This document shows positions 23,255 through 33,872 of a stretch of 64,000 bases of DNA, piece after piece. Origin of the DNA: Artemisia argyi (taxonomy: Eukaryota; Streptophyta; Magnoliopsida; Asterales; Asteraceae); contig CM060693.1 of the NCBI GenBank assembly GCA_030686995.1, positions 112,823,228-112,887,227 on the forward strand. Reading direction: 5' to 3'. Made by a program: the position numbers and the translations under genes. The notes beneath the pieces were generated by a model. It made no database searches, was not told where the DNA came from, and worked only from the letters and a program-made list of their open reading frames with translations. Positions within the stretch are counted from its first letter, which is position 1. Every line of letters begins with the position of its first letter.

Positions 23255-23530
23255 ACGAACACACACGTTTTAATTAATTAATGCTTTAAATATACATAAA
23301 ATAAACTTGTAAATTACTATACTTAAACTTGATTTCACTTGAATGAATTAAATTATTCTTTTATACAGATTAGTTCGTGCCCACCTAAGCAAAAGTTAGC
23401 AAAATTTATAGATAAATACTCATTAATAATTGAATTATGATACCATCCAGGAAAAGTAGAAATGGTTATCAGCAAAATAGACACGATTTTATCAAAAATA
23501 TCGATAAAATATCGACAAAAGACACAATTA

Positions 23531-24147
23531 TAGTAAAACCTCTATAAATTAATACTCGATAAATTAATAACTTCGATAAAATTAATAATTTATCCTGTCC
23601 CAACTTGAGACCAGTACAAATTTTGACCTCAATTGATAAAATAATAAGATAATAATTTTTTTGAAACCTCAATGTATATATATTAGTCCGAACGAAATTA
23701 TAAATTAATAATTACTAAAAGTTCATATATGTATATATGTGTGTGTGAGAGAGATACACTTCAAAATCCAATGATTGTTTAGTTAAAAATGAATCCATTG
23801 TCACTTGGTTTTGTTGAACTTCAAATCTAAATTGAGTTTATATTAAAATCTCTTTATTGTAATAAAGAGGTGGTGCATTGTCTTCTCGTATTGCACAAAA
23901 AGTGTTAATTTTACATAAAGTGTGAATATGAATTAATAAAATGTTAATTGGAACTCGTTTTTCTAATTTATTTTTCATATCTAATAAGTATACATTGTAA
24001 CTAGCTAGTATGTTAGACTTGAAAATTTAAAGGCATACGTAAAACCTCTTTAAGTTAATAAATTATTAATTTATCGATATAATAATATCTCGCTAAATTA
24101 ATAAAATATACTGGTCCCAATACTATTAATTTATAGAGGTTTTACTG
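23531..24147. mobile_element. Emigrant-like (pogo) element, 617 bp
   Basis: The terminal repeats are TAGTAAAACCTCTATAAA (left) and the complement of CAGTAAAACCTCTATAAA (right), flanked by TA on both sides (23529-23530 and 24148-24149). This terminus and the TA target are those described for the Arabidopsis Emigrant/Lemi1 pogo family. The interior has no transposase frame, so it is a non-autonomous copy. Inverted similarity continues inward (ATTAATAATTTAT). Confidence 0.78.
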
Positions 24148-24175
24148 TAATAAAATCTCTAATTGGTATTTAACA

Positions 24176-24187
24176 TGGTATCAGAGC
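24176..24187 (+). promoter_or_regulatory. Copia-type primer-binding site relic
   Basis: TGGTATCAGAGC after TTTAACA is the standard initiator-Met tRNA primer site that follows a Ty1/copia 5' LTR. The preceding 28 bp could be the end of an LTR that was cut by the pogo-like insertion. Nothing copia-like remains downstream. Confidence 0.5.
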
Positions 24188-24254
24188 TCTAGGTCTGATC
24201 CTCGGATCGCCGCCTCAATGCCACCCCGTCAAATCCTAGCCACCGCCATTTATT

Positions 24255-24258
<4 letters not shown>

Positions 24259-24312
<54 letters not shown>
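24259..24312. repeat. (AT)n microsatellite
   Basis: 54 bp of pure AT repeat, ending exactly where the fold-back element begins. Confidence 0.95.
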
Positions 24313-24314
<2 letters not shown>

Positions 24315-25096
24315 TCATTCATGTTAGAAATCTAATTTTTGTGAGAATGTGACAACTAATCCTAGCCACTCATTTTATCATTTTTTATCTTTGATCTGAT
24401 GGCTAATACTATTCAACTAACTTATTGAAATTTTTCAAAAAAACTTCAAAAAAAATTTCAAAAAATTTTCAAAAAAATTTCGAAAATTTTTTTGAAAAAT
24501 TTTCGGAATTTTTTTTTGAAATTTTTCAAAAAAAAATTTCAAAATTTTTTTTGAAAAATTTCAAAAAAATTTTAAGAAAATTTTCAAAAAAATTTTGGGA
24601 AAAAATTTTTGATTTTTTTTCACATGTGACCAAATTTTTTTTTCACATGTGTCGAAAAAAGAAGTTTTTCATATGTGACGGAAAATTTTTTTCATATGCG
24701 ACGAAATTTTTTTTCACATATGACGACAAAAAATTAACACATGAAAAAAAAAATTGGAAAAATTTCGTGAAAATTTCCAAATTTTTTTTCACGTGTGACG
24801 AAAAAAATTTTCAGAAAAAAACTTTTCGGGAAAAAAAATTTCGAAAAAAATTTTTTCGAAAAAAAAAGTTTTCGAAAAAAAAATTCGGAAAGAAAAATAT
24901 TTTCGAAAATTTTTTCGGGTCGAAAAAAAAATTTCGTAATTTTTTTTCGAAAAAAAAATTTCTAAAATTTTTTGGAAAATTTTCAAAAAGTTGCTTAAAT
25001 AATTTTAGCTATTAGATCAAAGTTAAAGGAGGAAAAAATGGATGGCTAGGATTGCTTCTCGCGTTCTCACAAAATTAAGCTTCTCATTTGAACACT

Positions 25097-25099
<3 letters not shown>
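24313..25099. mobile_element. Fold-back element with A/T-homopolymer core
   Basis: Imperfect terminal inverted repeats of about 100 bp enclose it. The left side has TTTTTGTGAGAATG, AATCCTAGCCA and TCTTTGATCTGATGGC. The right side has the complements of TTTTGTGAGAACGCG, AATCCTAGCCATCC and TTTGATCTAATAGC. Both outer sides abut (AT)n tracts, consistent with a TA target. The core (24425-24985) is almost only AAAA/TTTT tracts, with a degenerate unit TTTCACATGTGACGAAA repeated about six times. The 196-codon frame here is a low-complexity F/K artefact. Confidence 0.65.

Positions 25100-25150
<51 letters not shown>
25100..25150. repeat. (TA)n microsatellite abutting Helitron 5' end
   Basis: About 50 bp of TA repeat. 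Its last A (25150) directly precedes the Helitron 5' TC. The repeat resumes at 33213 on the other side. Confidence 0.95.
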
Positions 25151-25155
<5 letters not shown>

Positions 25156-25337
25156 CTATATTATATATAACAGGAGGCGTTACACGTAGATAATGCCACG
25201 TAAACGCCATCTCATTGCCCAGTAATTCATTATCAGCCATGTCATCACATTGTCGCCATGTAAGCAAAATTTTGTATTTTTTTAATTAATTTTGGAAATT
25301 AAAGCATGCATTTAATAAGCTTAAATTCGGATTTTTA

Positions 25338-25412
25338 AAAAATTTGGCAATTGCAGGATTCGAACCTTGGATTTGATACATTAATGACTATATTTTTACC
25401 ACTAGACCAACT
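25338..25412 (-). ncRNA. tRNA-like sequence / SINE head
   Basis: On the minus strand TGGTCTAGTGG (25409-25399) matches the pol III A box TRGYNNARNGG. GGTTCGAATCC (25366-25356) is a perfect B box, 32 nt further on. Together they look like a tRNA-derived promoter as in plant SINEs, or a decayed tRNA. I see no clear SINE body or poly(A)/T tail. It lies 0.2 kb inside the Helitron. Confidence 0.45.
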
Positions 25413-25790
25413 TATTTTTTGTGTTATATCTTGCAAACCTATAAATATAATGATCAACAAAAAATTAATACCAGAATTGAGAATCCCTGCAACTTAGGAA
25501 ACTCAATATTTATTCTGTAAATACCCGATTCTTTCATTATATCTCTAGAACCCTAATATCATAACCCTAAAACACACATAAACGATCCTTCTATTATCTA
25601 CAGAATTTTAAAGATCGTCTATATTCCAGTGATAAATCATTATATAGTCACATTTAAATGATGCTAACGTTGTTTTGTTATTTAGTTTGTAGATACATAT
25701 AGCAAAGCCCTATCTCTATTAACTTTGTTCATTTTTTGTTATTGAATATGTGCAGTTGTTGTTTCTTTTGTAATCCCTTTATGGTTGATG

Positions 25791-26051
25791 GTTGTCGACC
25801 CATTGGAGCCACCAAAGTTTAGACACAAGCGTGTCTCGAAAGCTAACGATTTACCTCCCATTCCAGTTATGCACTCTCCACCTCGACCTGTGACTGTGAA
25901 GGACCAACAGGATTGGAAAATCCCTCTGTGCATCTCTAACTGGAAGAATCCTAAAGGGTACACAATTCCACTGCATAAACGTTTGGCAGCTGATGGTAGA
26001 GGACTTCAAGAGGTCCAAATTAACGATAATTTTGCAAAGCTTTCTGAAGCA
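25791..26051 (+). pseudogene. SKIP: SKIP (SNW-domain) gene fragment
   Basis: 87 codons without a stop encode VVDPLEPPKFRHKR, VMHSPPRPVTVKDQQDWK, ISNWKNPKGYTIPL and RLAADGRGLQEVQINDNF. This is the highly conserved start of the SNW domain of SKIP/SNW1/Prp45, a nuclear spliceosome and transcription cofactor. The SNW motif itself (ISNWKNPKG) is present. Similarity stops abruptly after AKLSEA; the next codons (FCLFNLVL, stop) are unrelated. The N-terminal part and the rest of the SNW domain are missing. Located inside the Helitron, it is most simply a captured internal piece of a host gene. High conservation suggests a recent capture. Confidence 0.88.
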
Positions 26052-27571
26052 TTTTGTTTGTTTAATTTGGTGCTTTGATTTTGTTATTTATGTATATAAT
26101 CTGAACTACTCGGCATAAGGATGTTATATGGTTTGATTTCTGACTCTCAATACTTTGTTATAAGGCCCCTCTTATAGCTTTTTGCTTCTGTTATAAAAGC
26201 ACTTCTTGTGAAAAGTTATAACATGTGATAATGATTGTAACATGCGAAATCATCAGATTGATGATTACATAGACGATGAGATGATTTTTTTAAAGTAAGT
26301 AATGTTGATGGTTTGGTTGTAGATTATTTGAAGATATTAGACTTGAGGACTTGCTGGACACTTTGTCTACATTGCTTTCGGATAATGCGGATTTGAGTAA
26401 AGATGATTTGGTTTAGTTGGCATTTTTTTTCCTGTTCGGACTGTTAGTTCTGTAAGATAATTGTTAGAGATCTTTACTTTAGTTACGTTTATGAGTGTCA
26501 CGCTTTTAAAAACTGCATTTTTGTTTTAAAGTAGAGTACTTTTTGTTCTGATTGTCGTGAAATGTTTATTTGCAAGTATTTAGCTCCATGAATCAAAACA
26601 AAAAGGAACTAAATAGGCAAATATTATCAAGGTCCTTTTATTTTTAACATCTTAATGTATTTGAGTGTTCTGTGCTTTTGGATAGTTCTTACATGTATTT
26701 ATGATTTTTACAGGATGCTAAATAATGTGAAAAGCTATACTCCTGTTGTTTTCACCCCTGAACAATTGAAAGAGATGTGGTTTATATCAGAATATTAGAC
26801 TTTTAGGATATTGCAAGGATAGAAAAATAGAAAATTGATTTCTTTTTGTTTTGTTTCGTCAGGTAGAAACCATGTTAGTGTCGTGTAACAAGGATGTGGT
26901 TGGTTCAAGTACCCTGGAGAATGATAATGATGTTGATACGCTGGCCGCACCCTCGGCTGAAATTACTATACAGAAAGTGTCTTCTGTAAGTGAGGAGTTT
27001 GATGACATGCCAATTAGAACTTCAAATACAACAACACCACCGAATACCGCTGCAGTGGGGGTATCCTGTTAGAACTTTAAATCAAACCACGAGGCAATCT
27101 GATTTTTAGAAAACACTAACATCTATGTCCAGGAATAGGATGACGCTTCCTCTTCTTAACCTTCATAAGGATCATGATATATGGATAGTCTTCCATCACC
27201 AACATGGGAAAATACAAATCCCTTACCTATAGGCAAGGCACTATTTGAAGAGGATGCAGCAATTAGACCAGAGTGTCCTGCCCCTCGTGCAGTAGTACAA
27301 TGTTATGATACAGATTCTTTATTAGTTGTTTCTACTTATCAACATAAATTTAGCCGAAGTTCATTTTTTTTTCAAATGATCTTCCAAGTCCAACCCCTTC
27401 AGAAGATAGTTGTGGTGATGCAGGTGGTGATTTTGGTGCTCTCTTATTTTTAAACATTTAGTGATAGGCTTTTAGGTGTGGTAACCGCTCATTGGGTACT
27501 TAACAAGGTGGCTTTAAACTTCTACTTATAGAAAATAGAGATACTGAAGGTAAACTTCAAAAAAATATGTA
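26052..27571 (+). other. Helitron interior with unassigned exon-like pieces
   Basis: Several plus-strand stretches look coding but are unidentified. They include one near 26320-26416 (LEDLLDTLSTLLSDNADLS), one near 26714-26790 (SYTPVVFTPEQLKEMW), 26863-27069 (73 codons, ending in a TTPPNTAAVG-like tail) and 27181-27360 (LPIGKALFEEDAAIRPECP). They may be further captured exons or decayed Helitron accessory (RPA-like) exons. I do not assign a function. Confidence 0.35.
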
Positions 27572-27676
27572 GTTGAAACTTCAGCCACTTCCGTACATGA
27601 GATGGAAAATGGATTCTACATTTGGTCCTTCAATGGGAAGCTTCTCTACCGAATTTTAAAGGATCATTTTTTCCAG
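27572..27676 (+). pseudogene. EIF3B: eIF3b exon fragment
   Basis: 35 codons (VETSATSVHEMENGF, then IWSFNGKLLYRILKDHFFQ) match the late WD-repeat region of eukaryotic translation initiation factor 3 subunit b, just before its conserved WRPRPP segment. A good splice donor CAG|GTAATC follows at once. An acceptor may lie just upstream (GTAG or TTCAG). eIF3b is the scaffold of the eIF3 complex in the cytosol. No other eIF3b exon is recognisable nearby, so this is an isolated exon captured by the Helitron. The family call rests on strong recall of this conserved block. Confidence 0.78.
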
Positions 27677-28037
27677 GTAATCTTGCAAGTTTTGTAACAG
27701 TTAATTAGCTATTTTGATTTTTTTCTAGAGCAAATCCCTTCACACAGCTTTTAAACTTCACAACTATTGTCCTCTTAGCTGATTCTAGCTGTATTTTGGT
27801 GGCAGGTCACTAAGCTTTTTAGCTTGATTTTTATTTTATGGCACCTTGCTCACTAAGATTGTTTTGTGAATAAAACACTGTATCTTTGAAAGTACGCTTG
27901 CACATACTTGAGATACTAAACCAATTCCATTTACCCGGTGCTGAAAATTTTATTATTTTATATATGATTTATTCATGATTATCTGATTGTTTTGGTATCG
28001 AATAGTATTGTTTGTATAATGAATGTTCTTCATATAG

Positions 28038-28570
28038 GCTATTCCATTTGTGCTTCATTCTGCTTTGACAGCTTCTGCCCATGGAAGATTGTCAAATGAT
28101 TTCACTACAGGTTAGTTTTTTCACTACGGTGTTGTTTTAGGTACATGAATATACCAAAGGCGCACATTTTTAGAGGAATTTACGGACGCACATCATTGTC
28201 TAACAAAGGTGCATTAATCTATACACTGGATTGTAATAGAATTCTTGCATTATAAATATCCAGATTTTTTTTCCTTTGGAGCAACATATCAGTTACGGGG
28301 TGCCTCATATTCACACAGTTACATTTACTACTATTTAAGGTATGAATGAAGCGACAAAAAATGTACATGAAAATGATCACCGAAGGCCGTCAATGGTACA
28401 AAGTAATTAAATTAAGCATTTTTTTTAATGATTCTGGAACCTATGTTGCAGTTGTATATACTCACTGCTGTTATGGTTGAACTTTTTTCTAAAGTAATTT
28501 GTCTTACATTTCTTGGTAATCATGCAGGAACACCGCTTGAGTATACGTACCTGGGAAATTTGGTTAAGGA
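28038..28570 (+). pseudogene. Helitron Rep/helicase N-terminal remnants
   Basis: Three small exon-like pieces occur in order: 28038-28110 (AIPFVLHSALTASAHGRLSN, followed by GTTAGT), 28339-28401 (GMNEATKNVHENDHRRPSMV) and 28528-28570 (TPLEYTYLGN after CATGCAG). From memory this is the order of conserved stretches ahead of the zinc-finger and Rep domain of Helitron helicases in Asteraceae. The HUH nuclease and helicase cores are absent. They identify the vehicle of the region rather than a working gene. Confidence 0.5.
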
Positions 28571-29158
28571 ACTGATACTCATGATGAAATTATAAGGAAC
28601 AATGAGGTGCCTATCAATTACGTAAGTTATTCACCACAAACGTTTCTGCAAGCCTTTATTAGGATGTTTCACTGATAAATTTTTTTTTATAGAATATCTT
28701 ATATCTATCTTGCGTTCACTCCCCTGATTATTTATTTTCATGCAGAACTAATTCAATGAGATTTTGTGCAGCGACGCCTTTTCATGATTCAATGGGATTG
28801 GTTTTTAGGTGTTTATAAACAGGTGCAGTAGACTCTTATTCGAAATCCTACTTCTTACTGTATTATATGGACTTCGTTTCTTCAAATCATAGTGTTACTT
28901 CAAATATGGCAAGTTGGTTGAATATTTCTTTTTCAGGTCTAAAACCTTAAAACCTATAAGGTATGTTGCTTTATGTGTCATTAATGCATATCCTCAAAAC
29001 TACTGATATATGTGTATATAATCTTTTTTCTTATCAAGTAAAGTTTACTTGATGGAACAGAACATTGCAATTGTTTAAGTTTACTTGGCGAATGATATAA
29101 CTCAAAACAGTCACCCATTAGATCCCTTACAGCACCAACCAAACGCCCCCTTACAACA

Positions 29159-29310
29159 GCCATCAAAGCACCCATGGCAGGAGCAGAACACCCCATTAAA
29201 TCAGCCATCCAAACACCCCCTGACCATAACCAAACACTCCCTTACACCAGCCATCCAAAGACCCCCTTGGCACCAGCAAAACAAACCCTTTAGCAGCCAT
29301 CTAAACACTC
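29159..29310 (+). repeat. 45-bp imperfect tandem repeat (CCATCNAANCACCC)
   Basis: GCCATCAAAGCACCC and variants start at 29159, 29204, 29250 and 29295, so the period is 45-46 bp. The unit is C-rich on the plus strand and yields a P/Q/H-rich reading. It lies in the middle of the Helitron. Confidence 0.7.
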
Positions 29311-29330
29311 CTGGACAACAAATAAGGAGA

Positions 29331-31674
29331 TAAACAATCATTTCGTCTTGCATATGTTGCTTTGACATTTATGCTATGCTTATTTGAAGTATTGTAGGAA
29401 ATAGACTTCGACATGAATAATATTAGGCTATTAGCAGATTTATCTTACTTTTGGATTTATGTTTTAGCAGGTGTACCTTTATATTATATTTGCATGAAGG
29501 CCTTCTAAGTGAAAAACCCGTTAAATAATAAGAACCTAGAAGCATGTGAAGTTTGGTATGTTTTAGGATAACATATGCTTCAGTTGTTAAGATTATTGCC
29601 ATGTTAGATTATTTATCATGGTTCAATTGGGAAGAACAACTCAAGAACCTACTATATCAACTGAAGTGCCAACAGATGAACCGACTGGAGACTCTAAAAC
29701 GGACTTTCATAGACCCTTGAACTCACTTTTAAATGGAGTTTTCCCTCATGTATTTGGGAGAGAAGCTAAACTTTTTACCGAGATTCGTGTACTAAACAGA
29801 AATATAAGTAGTCACTTAATTATTTATGCATTTGACTTACATTCATTGTGGCCACAAAATCTGTTTCTCCTTGGCGAATCTTTACCAACTGAAACAAGTG
29901 ATGACCACTAATCGAAACAAGTCATGGGAAAATAAACAGATGTTCTGCGATAACACTAATACATTAGAAGGGTTTTACACCCTTTATAATTAGCAAGGTC
30001 CGTTAAAATCTGAAGCATAAAAGGTATGATCGAGAACAATTTTGTCTTTTTGTCATCTTTTTGGTCATGCAGCCACTGTAAAGTTGATGTTAAAGAAGGA
30101 CAAGGTTAGACATCATGTCTGCAAAGTCTTTGTTACACCGAATCTCAGAGTATGAAGCAGCTATAAAAGACTATTTATAGGTTCACCGTCCGTGCTATCT
30201 CGATACAATTCGCCTATTGCTATGACTCAAAGTAGTACACCTACACGTAAGTATGCATTCGTTTCGGTTGGTTGCTTTTAAGTACATTTTAATGTGTATT
30301 AATTCTTGCTATGTTTTTTGTATTGCAATGTATTGCTATGCTTGCGAATAGTAAGAGAAAGTCACATCTGATTTGTTATAGTGATCCGTTGCCTACATCT
30401 GCTACTATGGACTTTGCGAGTATGCATAAGAAACAGCTCATAAAAATCAGTGCATTACAACGATGGTGGTGTATCAGCTGCACGTGCACATAGTCAATCG
30501 TGTGCGCCCGTTGCTTCGAGTAGTCTGGAAGATGTTCCTGATGAAGGTGACAGTCGTCAACAAATACCTACTACCTTTGACGTTTTCGTTTATAGTGATT
30601 GCTAAATTAGCAGCTCAATGTATATAATTTTAGACTTTCATATTCGGTGCGAAGTCAGAAAAATCTATATAGATACGGCTAATATAGTAGGTGATTTTCA
30701 TGTGTGAATAAAGTTTTAATGTGGAATTAAAGCAATGCAAAGCCTCTGATAAAGTGTTATTCAATTAGATTGTCACTACACATCAGTATAGCAAGTATAA
30801 TGATTCAGAGGATGGTGTGGCGGTAAGGTCTTTAGGGAAGTAAACTTATGAAGCAATCAGAGGGCTGGGTGGCTAATGAGTTAGATTAGTGTTCAAATAA
30901 CACTAATGTGGTGTGATATTTTTTTACTAGGCTATGAAGATTAGAGGCTGAAAAAAACACAAGTAGTAACGATAGTGTTCCTGAAAATTGTCCAAAAATG
31001 TAATCTCTGGCTGAGCCGAAAAAGGTTGAAACATATTGGGAGATAAGTTGGGAAGAGTAAATTGTTTGACAAACGCATTTAGTTTACTAACCTAACAAGG
31101 GCGAAATAGTAGTACTTTTACTACTGAACCCACAACCCAATCTGAACATGATGATTGAGAGGAAAAATCCTGTTGAAGCTGAATTTAGCACAAATGTGTT
31201 GTTAATTCAGAGGAAAATTCCTGTTGAAGCTGAGTTTGGGAGGGTAGAGTATGCATCAGGGTGCTCATGAGGTGTTAAAATCAAGCAATTTAGAGCTTTA
31301 GTGTTTTAATCAGACGGGAAAGAGATGGTGCATCTGATATAGTGTCTATGACATAATGTCGCTAAAACACAAGTCTCCAAAATGGAATTTGATCAGCCAG
31401 AAAAAAAATGTTTATTTAAAAAAAAGATAAGAAAAAGAAAAAAAAAAAGTTGATTTACAAGTTGAGAGTGCTTGATGGTTGTTATGTTACTTAAACATGA
31501 AAAGAAAAAACAATTTAACTATACCGATCAAATAATCGAATGGACCAATGGAGCAAACGTCACTTAACAAAATGCAATTTTCCCATTTCCAATAAGCAGA
31601 TGAGATTTCAACTTAAAAAGAGGAAATTCCCCATTTTGGTTTGTTTACCTTTTCAACTAAACAAAACCCTATAG
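29331..31674 (+). other. Helitron interior, no identified gene
   Basis: Mostly AT-rich with short plus-strand frames, such as 29618-29911 (97 codons, no recognised domain) and pieces near 30200 and 30500. A local direct repeat (CCTGTTGAAGCTGA) occurs at about 31167 and 31221. I cannot assign functions. Confidence 0.4.
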
Positions 31675-31739
31675 ATGACTACGGACGGTCAAAGTTGGCC
31701 AACATATTGTACGCCAACAAGCTTGCAAGGGAATTCAAG
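31675..31739 (+). pseudogene. Short-chain dehydrogenase exon fragment
   Basis: A 65-bp exon sits between a clean acceptor (CCTATAG) and a clean donor (AAG|GTAATT). It encodes DYGRSKLANILYANKLAREF. This is the classical SDR active-site segment, with catalytic Tyr and Lys in the YxxxK arrangement (Y-G-R-S-K), and closely resembles the TIC32/retinol-dehydrogenase-like branch of plant SDRs. Both splice sites being kept suggests capture of genomic DNA rather than a cDNA copy. No neighbouring SDR exons are visible. Confidence 0.78.
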
Positions 31740-33181
31740 GTAATTTTTTTTATTACTGTATAATGTTTGGCCATATATTAATATTTATCTCTAAGATAAT
31801 AAATTGTAGTCACAAACCAGCCAGAAAAGATGTAGTTAACTACGAACTCTTTGCATCCCAGTGTGCCATTGCAACTAATCTTTTACGTCATCAAACCTTT
31901 TTTAATGGTAAAATACGAATTTCTACTGTTTAGACATAAAGTTACATTCTGAAAATTTACCTTTTGATGTTGTATTGTTCATGATCAGGTGTAATGAAGT
32001 GGATAGGTAGATGGTTTGTGAAAATTATCCCACAGGTTGGCGTGACCACTTGAATTTTCGTGTACAAACCGAATAAGTTTTTAAGAAACTACCTCATCAT
32101 TGACACTTATGAATTTTGAATTTCATGAGGCTACAACAACATGCTATATGTGACGTTATCAATTGGTTAGGGTGGAGTACTTTGCATATAGTGACAAAGC
32201 AGATAAAATTTCCATTACTAAAGATCCAAATTAGTCGAGAAACCGAGGGATTTTTGCTTAAGCAAGGCGGCTAAATGTTCGGTACTCTATATTGACGTAA
32301 ACTGGGGGATTTTTGCTTAAGTAATGCCAAATTAGTAGAATGATCCTAACAATGGTGATTTTTACATTAACATTTTGAAGTTGTTCGTTCAAACCTACTA
32401 TTATTTTTTATAATTTTTTTTATTTCCTTTTTCATATTTTACCAATGGAATAACTATTTCTACCACTTAAATATCCATCTTATGTTGCTAAATGTGCCAT
32501 CAAACACTTCTTTCCCTCAAGTAGAACTATTTCTACCTATTTCAAGTTTTGAAGTACTACGCCTTTTTTGCATGGACAATTGTCTGTAGTTGTTTAAAAA
32601 GTCAAAAGAAAGAAAGGATTGAAGATCATATGTTGCAACAAGGATAATTACGCAAATTGCAGAAACAACGGTGTCTACAAAATAGTTATTTATATGATAT
32701 AATTCTATGATTGGTTATATGTTCAATGTATACTGATAAATTTCTTTCACATGATTTATACTTCAATTCATTAACTTATTTTTTAATTTACAATTTACGT
32801 TATATCCATACAACGTTGTCTTCATTTATTTATAGTAAATAAACTCATGAAGCTAGCCCGCCCATTGGCCGAGAAACTGCAGTAGCTGTTGATTAATCTC
32901 TTTATACGATTTTATGCGATTGCATTCTATGTGCCCTATCAAAAGTATACGATATGATGTTTTTCTAATAGACTCGGGGACCAAAGATAGAATCCGATTT
33001 TGCTCATTATGTCTGATGTATAAACATGATAAAAGGTTAGTCAAGGCCTCACATTGCAAGAAAAAAGGTACATCTAATAAAATTTATGCAGAACATATTA
33101 ATAAAGTACAAATATACAAAATCATATATACATATCTTTCTATTCGTAAAGTAGTACATTCAAAGAATAATCACAAGTCAT
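31740..33181 (+). other. Helitron 3' portion, noncoding
   Basis: AT-rich. A repeated phrase GGGGATTTTTGCTTAAGTAA-like occurs twice (about 32246 and 32302). A 126-codon plus frame from 32914 runs into the terminal hairpin and the (AT)n tract and is not a convincing gene. Confidence 0.45.
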
Positions 33182-33211
33182 GCCCGCTCATCGGGCGGGC
33201 TTCGAAATCTA

Positions 33212-33212
<1 letters not shown>
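33182..33212 (+). other. Helitron 3' terminus: hairpin plus CTAG
   Basis: GCCCGC and GCGGGC form a stem around TCATCGG. An alternative stem GCCCG/CGGGC is also possible. Eight nucleotides later the element ends in CTAG, followed by T of the (AT)n target. This is the terminator structure of plant Helitrons. Confidence 0.8.

Positions 33213-33279
<67 letters not shown>
33213..33279. repeat. (TA)n microsatellite, right of Helitron
   Basis: About 67 bp of TA repeat beginning with the target T after CTAG. It is presumably the continuation of the tract that ends at 25150. Confidence 0.95.
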
Positions 33280-33281
<2 letters not shown>

Positions 33282-33872
33282 GCCATTATTGTGATGTACA
33301 TGCTTAAAATAGATAAAAATAGGTATACATGTGGACCGTTGGATCAAACTTGTTAAATGAGATTAGATATTAAATGGATAAGTGGCACAATTGTAAATAA
33401 TTGAAAGACAAATGGCATTTGTGTACCAATATTTTTATACGATATTATATCTAGTTGTGTTCATCATTAACATACTCGGTTACAAAATAAGTTAGGTAGC
33501 AAGATTAACGCAACCACAATAATTCAGCCGGATATCATGCAATTCACAATTAACATCATAATCCCCCAAATCGATCAATCAATCAAGAATCCCCAATTCT
33601 TCGTTGTACATTTTATCTTTAATACAGGTAGCAAAGGTGTGTACTTGGAATCACAAGAATGGCTAATTTTCAAGATCAAATAATGTTTGGTATGTCTTGA
33701 TACATTGTTCCTGTTGTTGCCTTTATTTAACGCGCATCTAGTACACATGCAATCTCGGTTCATGAATGTCTTGATACATTGTTCTTGTTCTTGCCTTTAT
33801 TTAATTTTTTTTATTCGGTAAAGAAAGAATGGTTTTTAATTTTGTCAATACATTGTTGGTTTTTGGTTTCAG
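33280..33872. other. Spacer, no gene recognised
   Basis: AT-rich. A local duplication TGTCTTGATACATTGTTC occurs near 33692 and 33768. No RNA gene or element end is supported. Confidence 0.45.

Larger units (their letters stand above)
25151..33212 (+). mobile_element. Helitron (8.06 kb) with captured gene fragments
   Basis: The 5' end is TCTCTCTATATTATATATAA after an A. The 3' end is a hairpin (GCCCGC ... GCGGGC, 33182-33200), then 8 bp, then CTAG followed by T. These are the canonical Helitron signals (5' TC, 3' hairpin plus CTRR, insertion between A and T), and both sides are (AT)n. Inside are remnants matching the N-terminal region of plant Helitron helicases (28038-28570) but no Rep or helicase core, so it is non-autonomous. 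It also carries pieces of SKIP, eIF3b and a short-chain dehydrogenase, all on the plus strand. Helitrons replicate by a rolling-circle-like mechanism and are known for gene capture. Confidence 0.8.

Noticed and set aside
24176..24258. Intact Ty1/copia element after the TGGTATCAGAGC site
   Set aside because: No gag, pol or second LTR is present; only the primer-site relic is supportable.
24425..25015. 196-codon open frame on the plus strand
   Set aside because: It is made of F, K, S and N runs from alternating A and T homopolymers; a mirror frame exists on the other strand. It lies between inverted repeats and has no domain.
29159..29310. CRISPR-like regular repeats
   Set aside because: The period is 45 bp, but the whole unit is repeated with drift rather than unique spacers, and the genome is a plant nuclear one.
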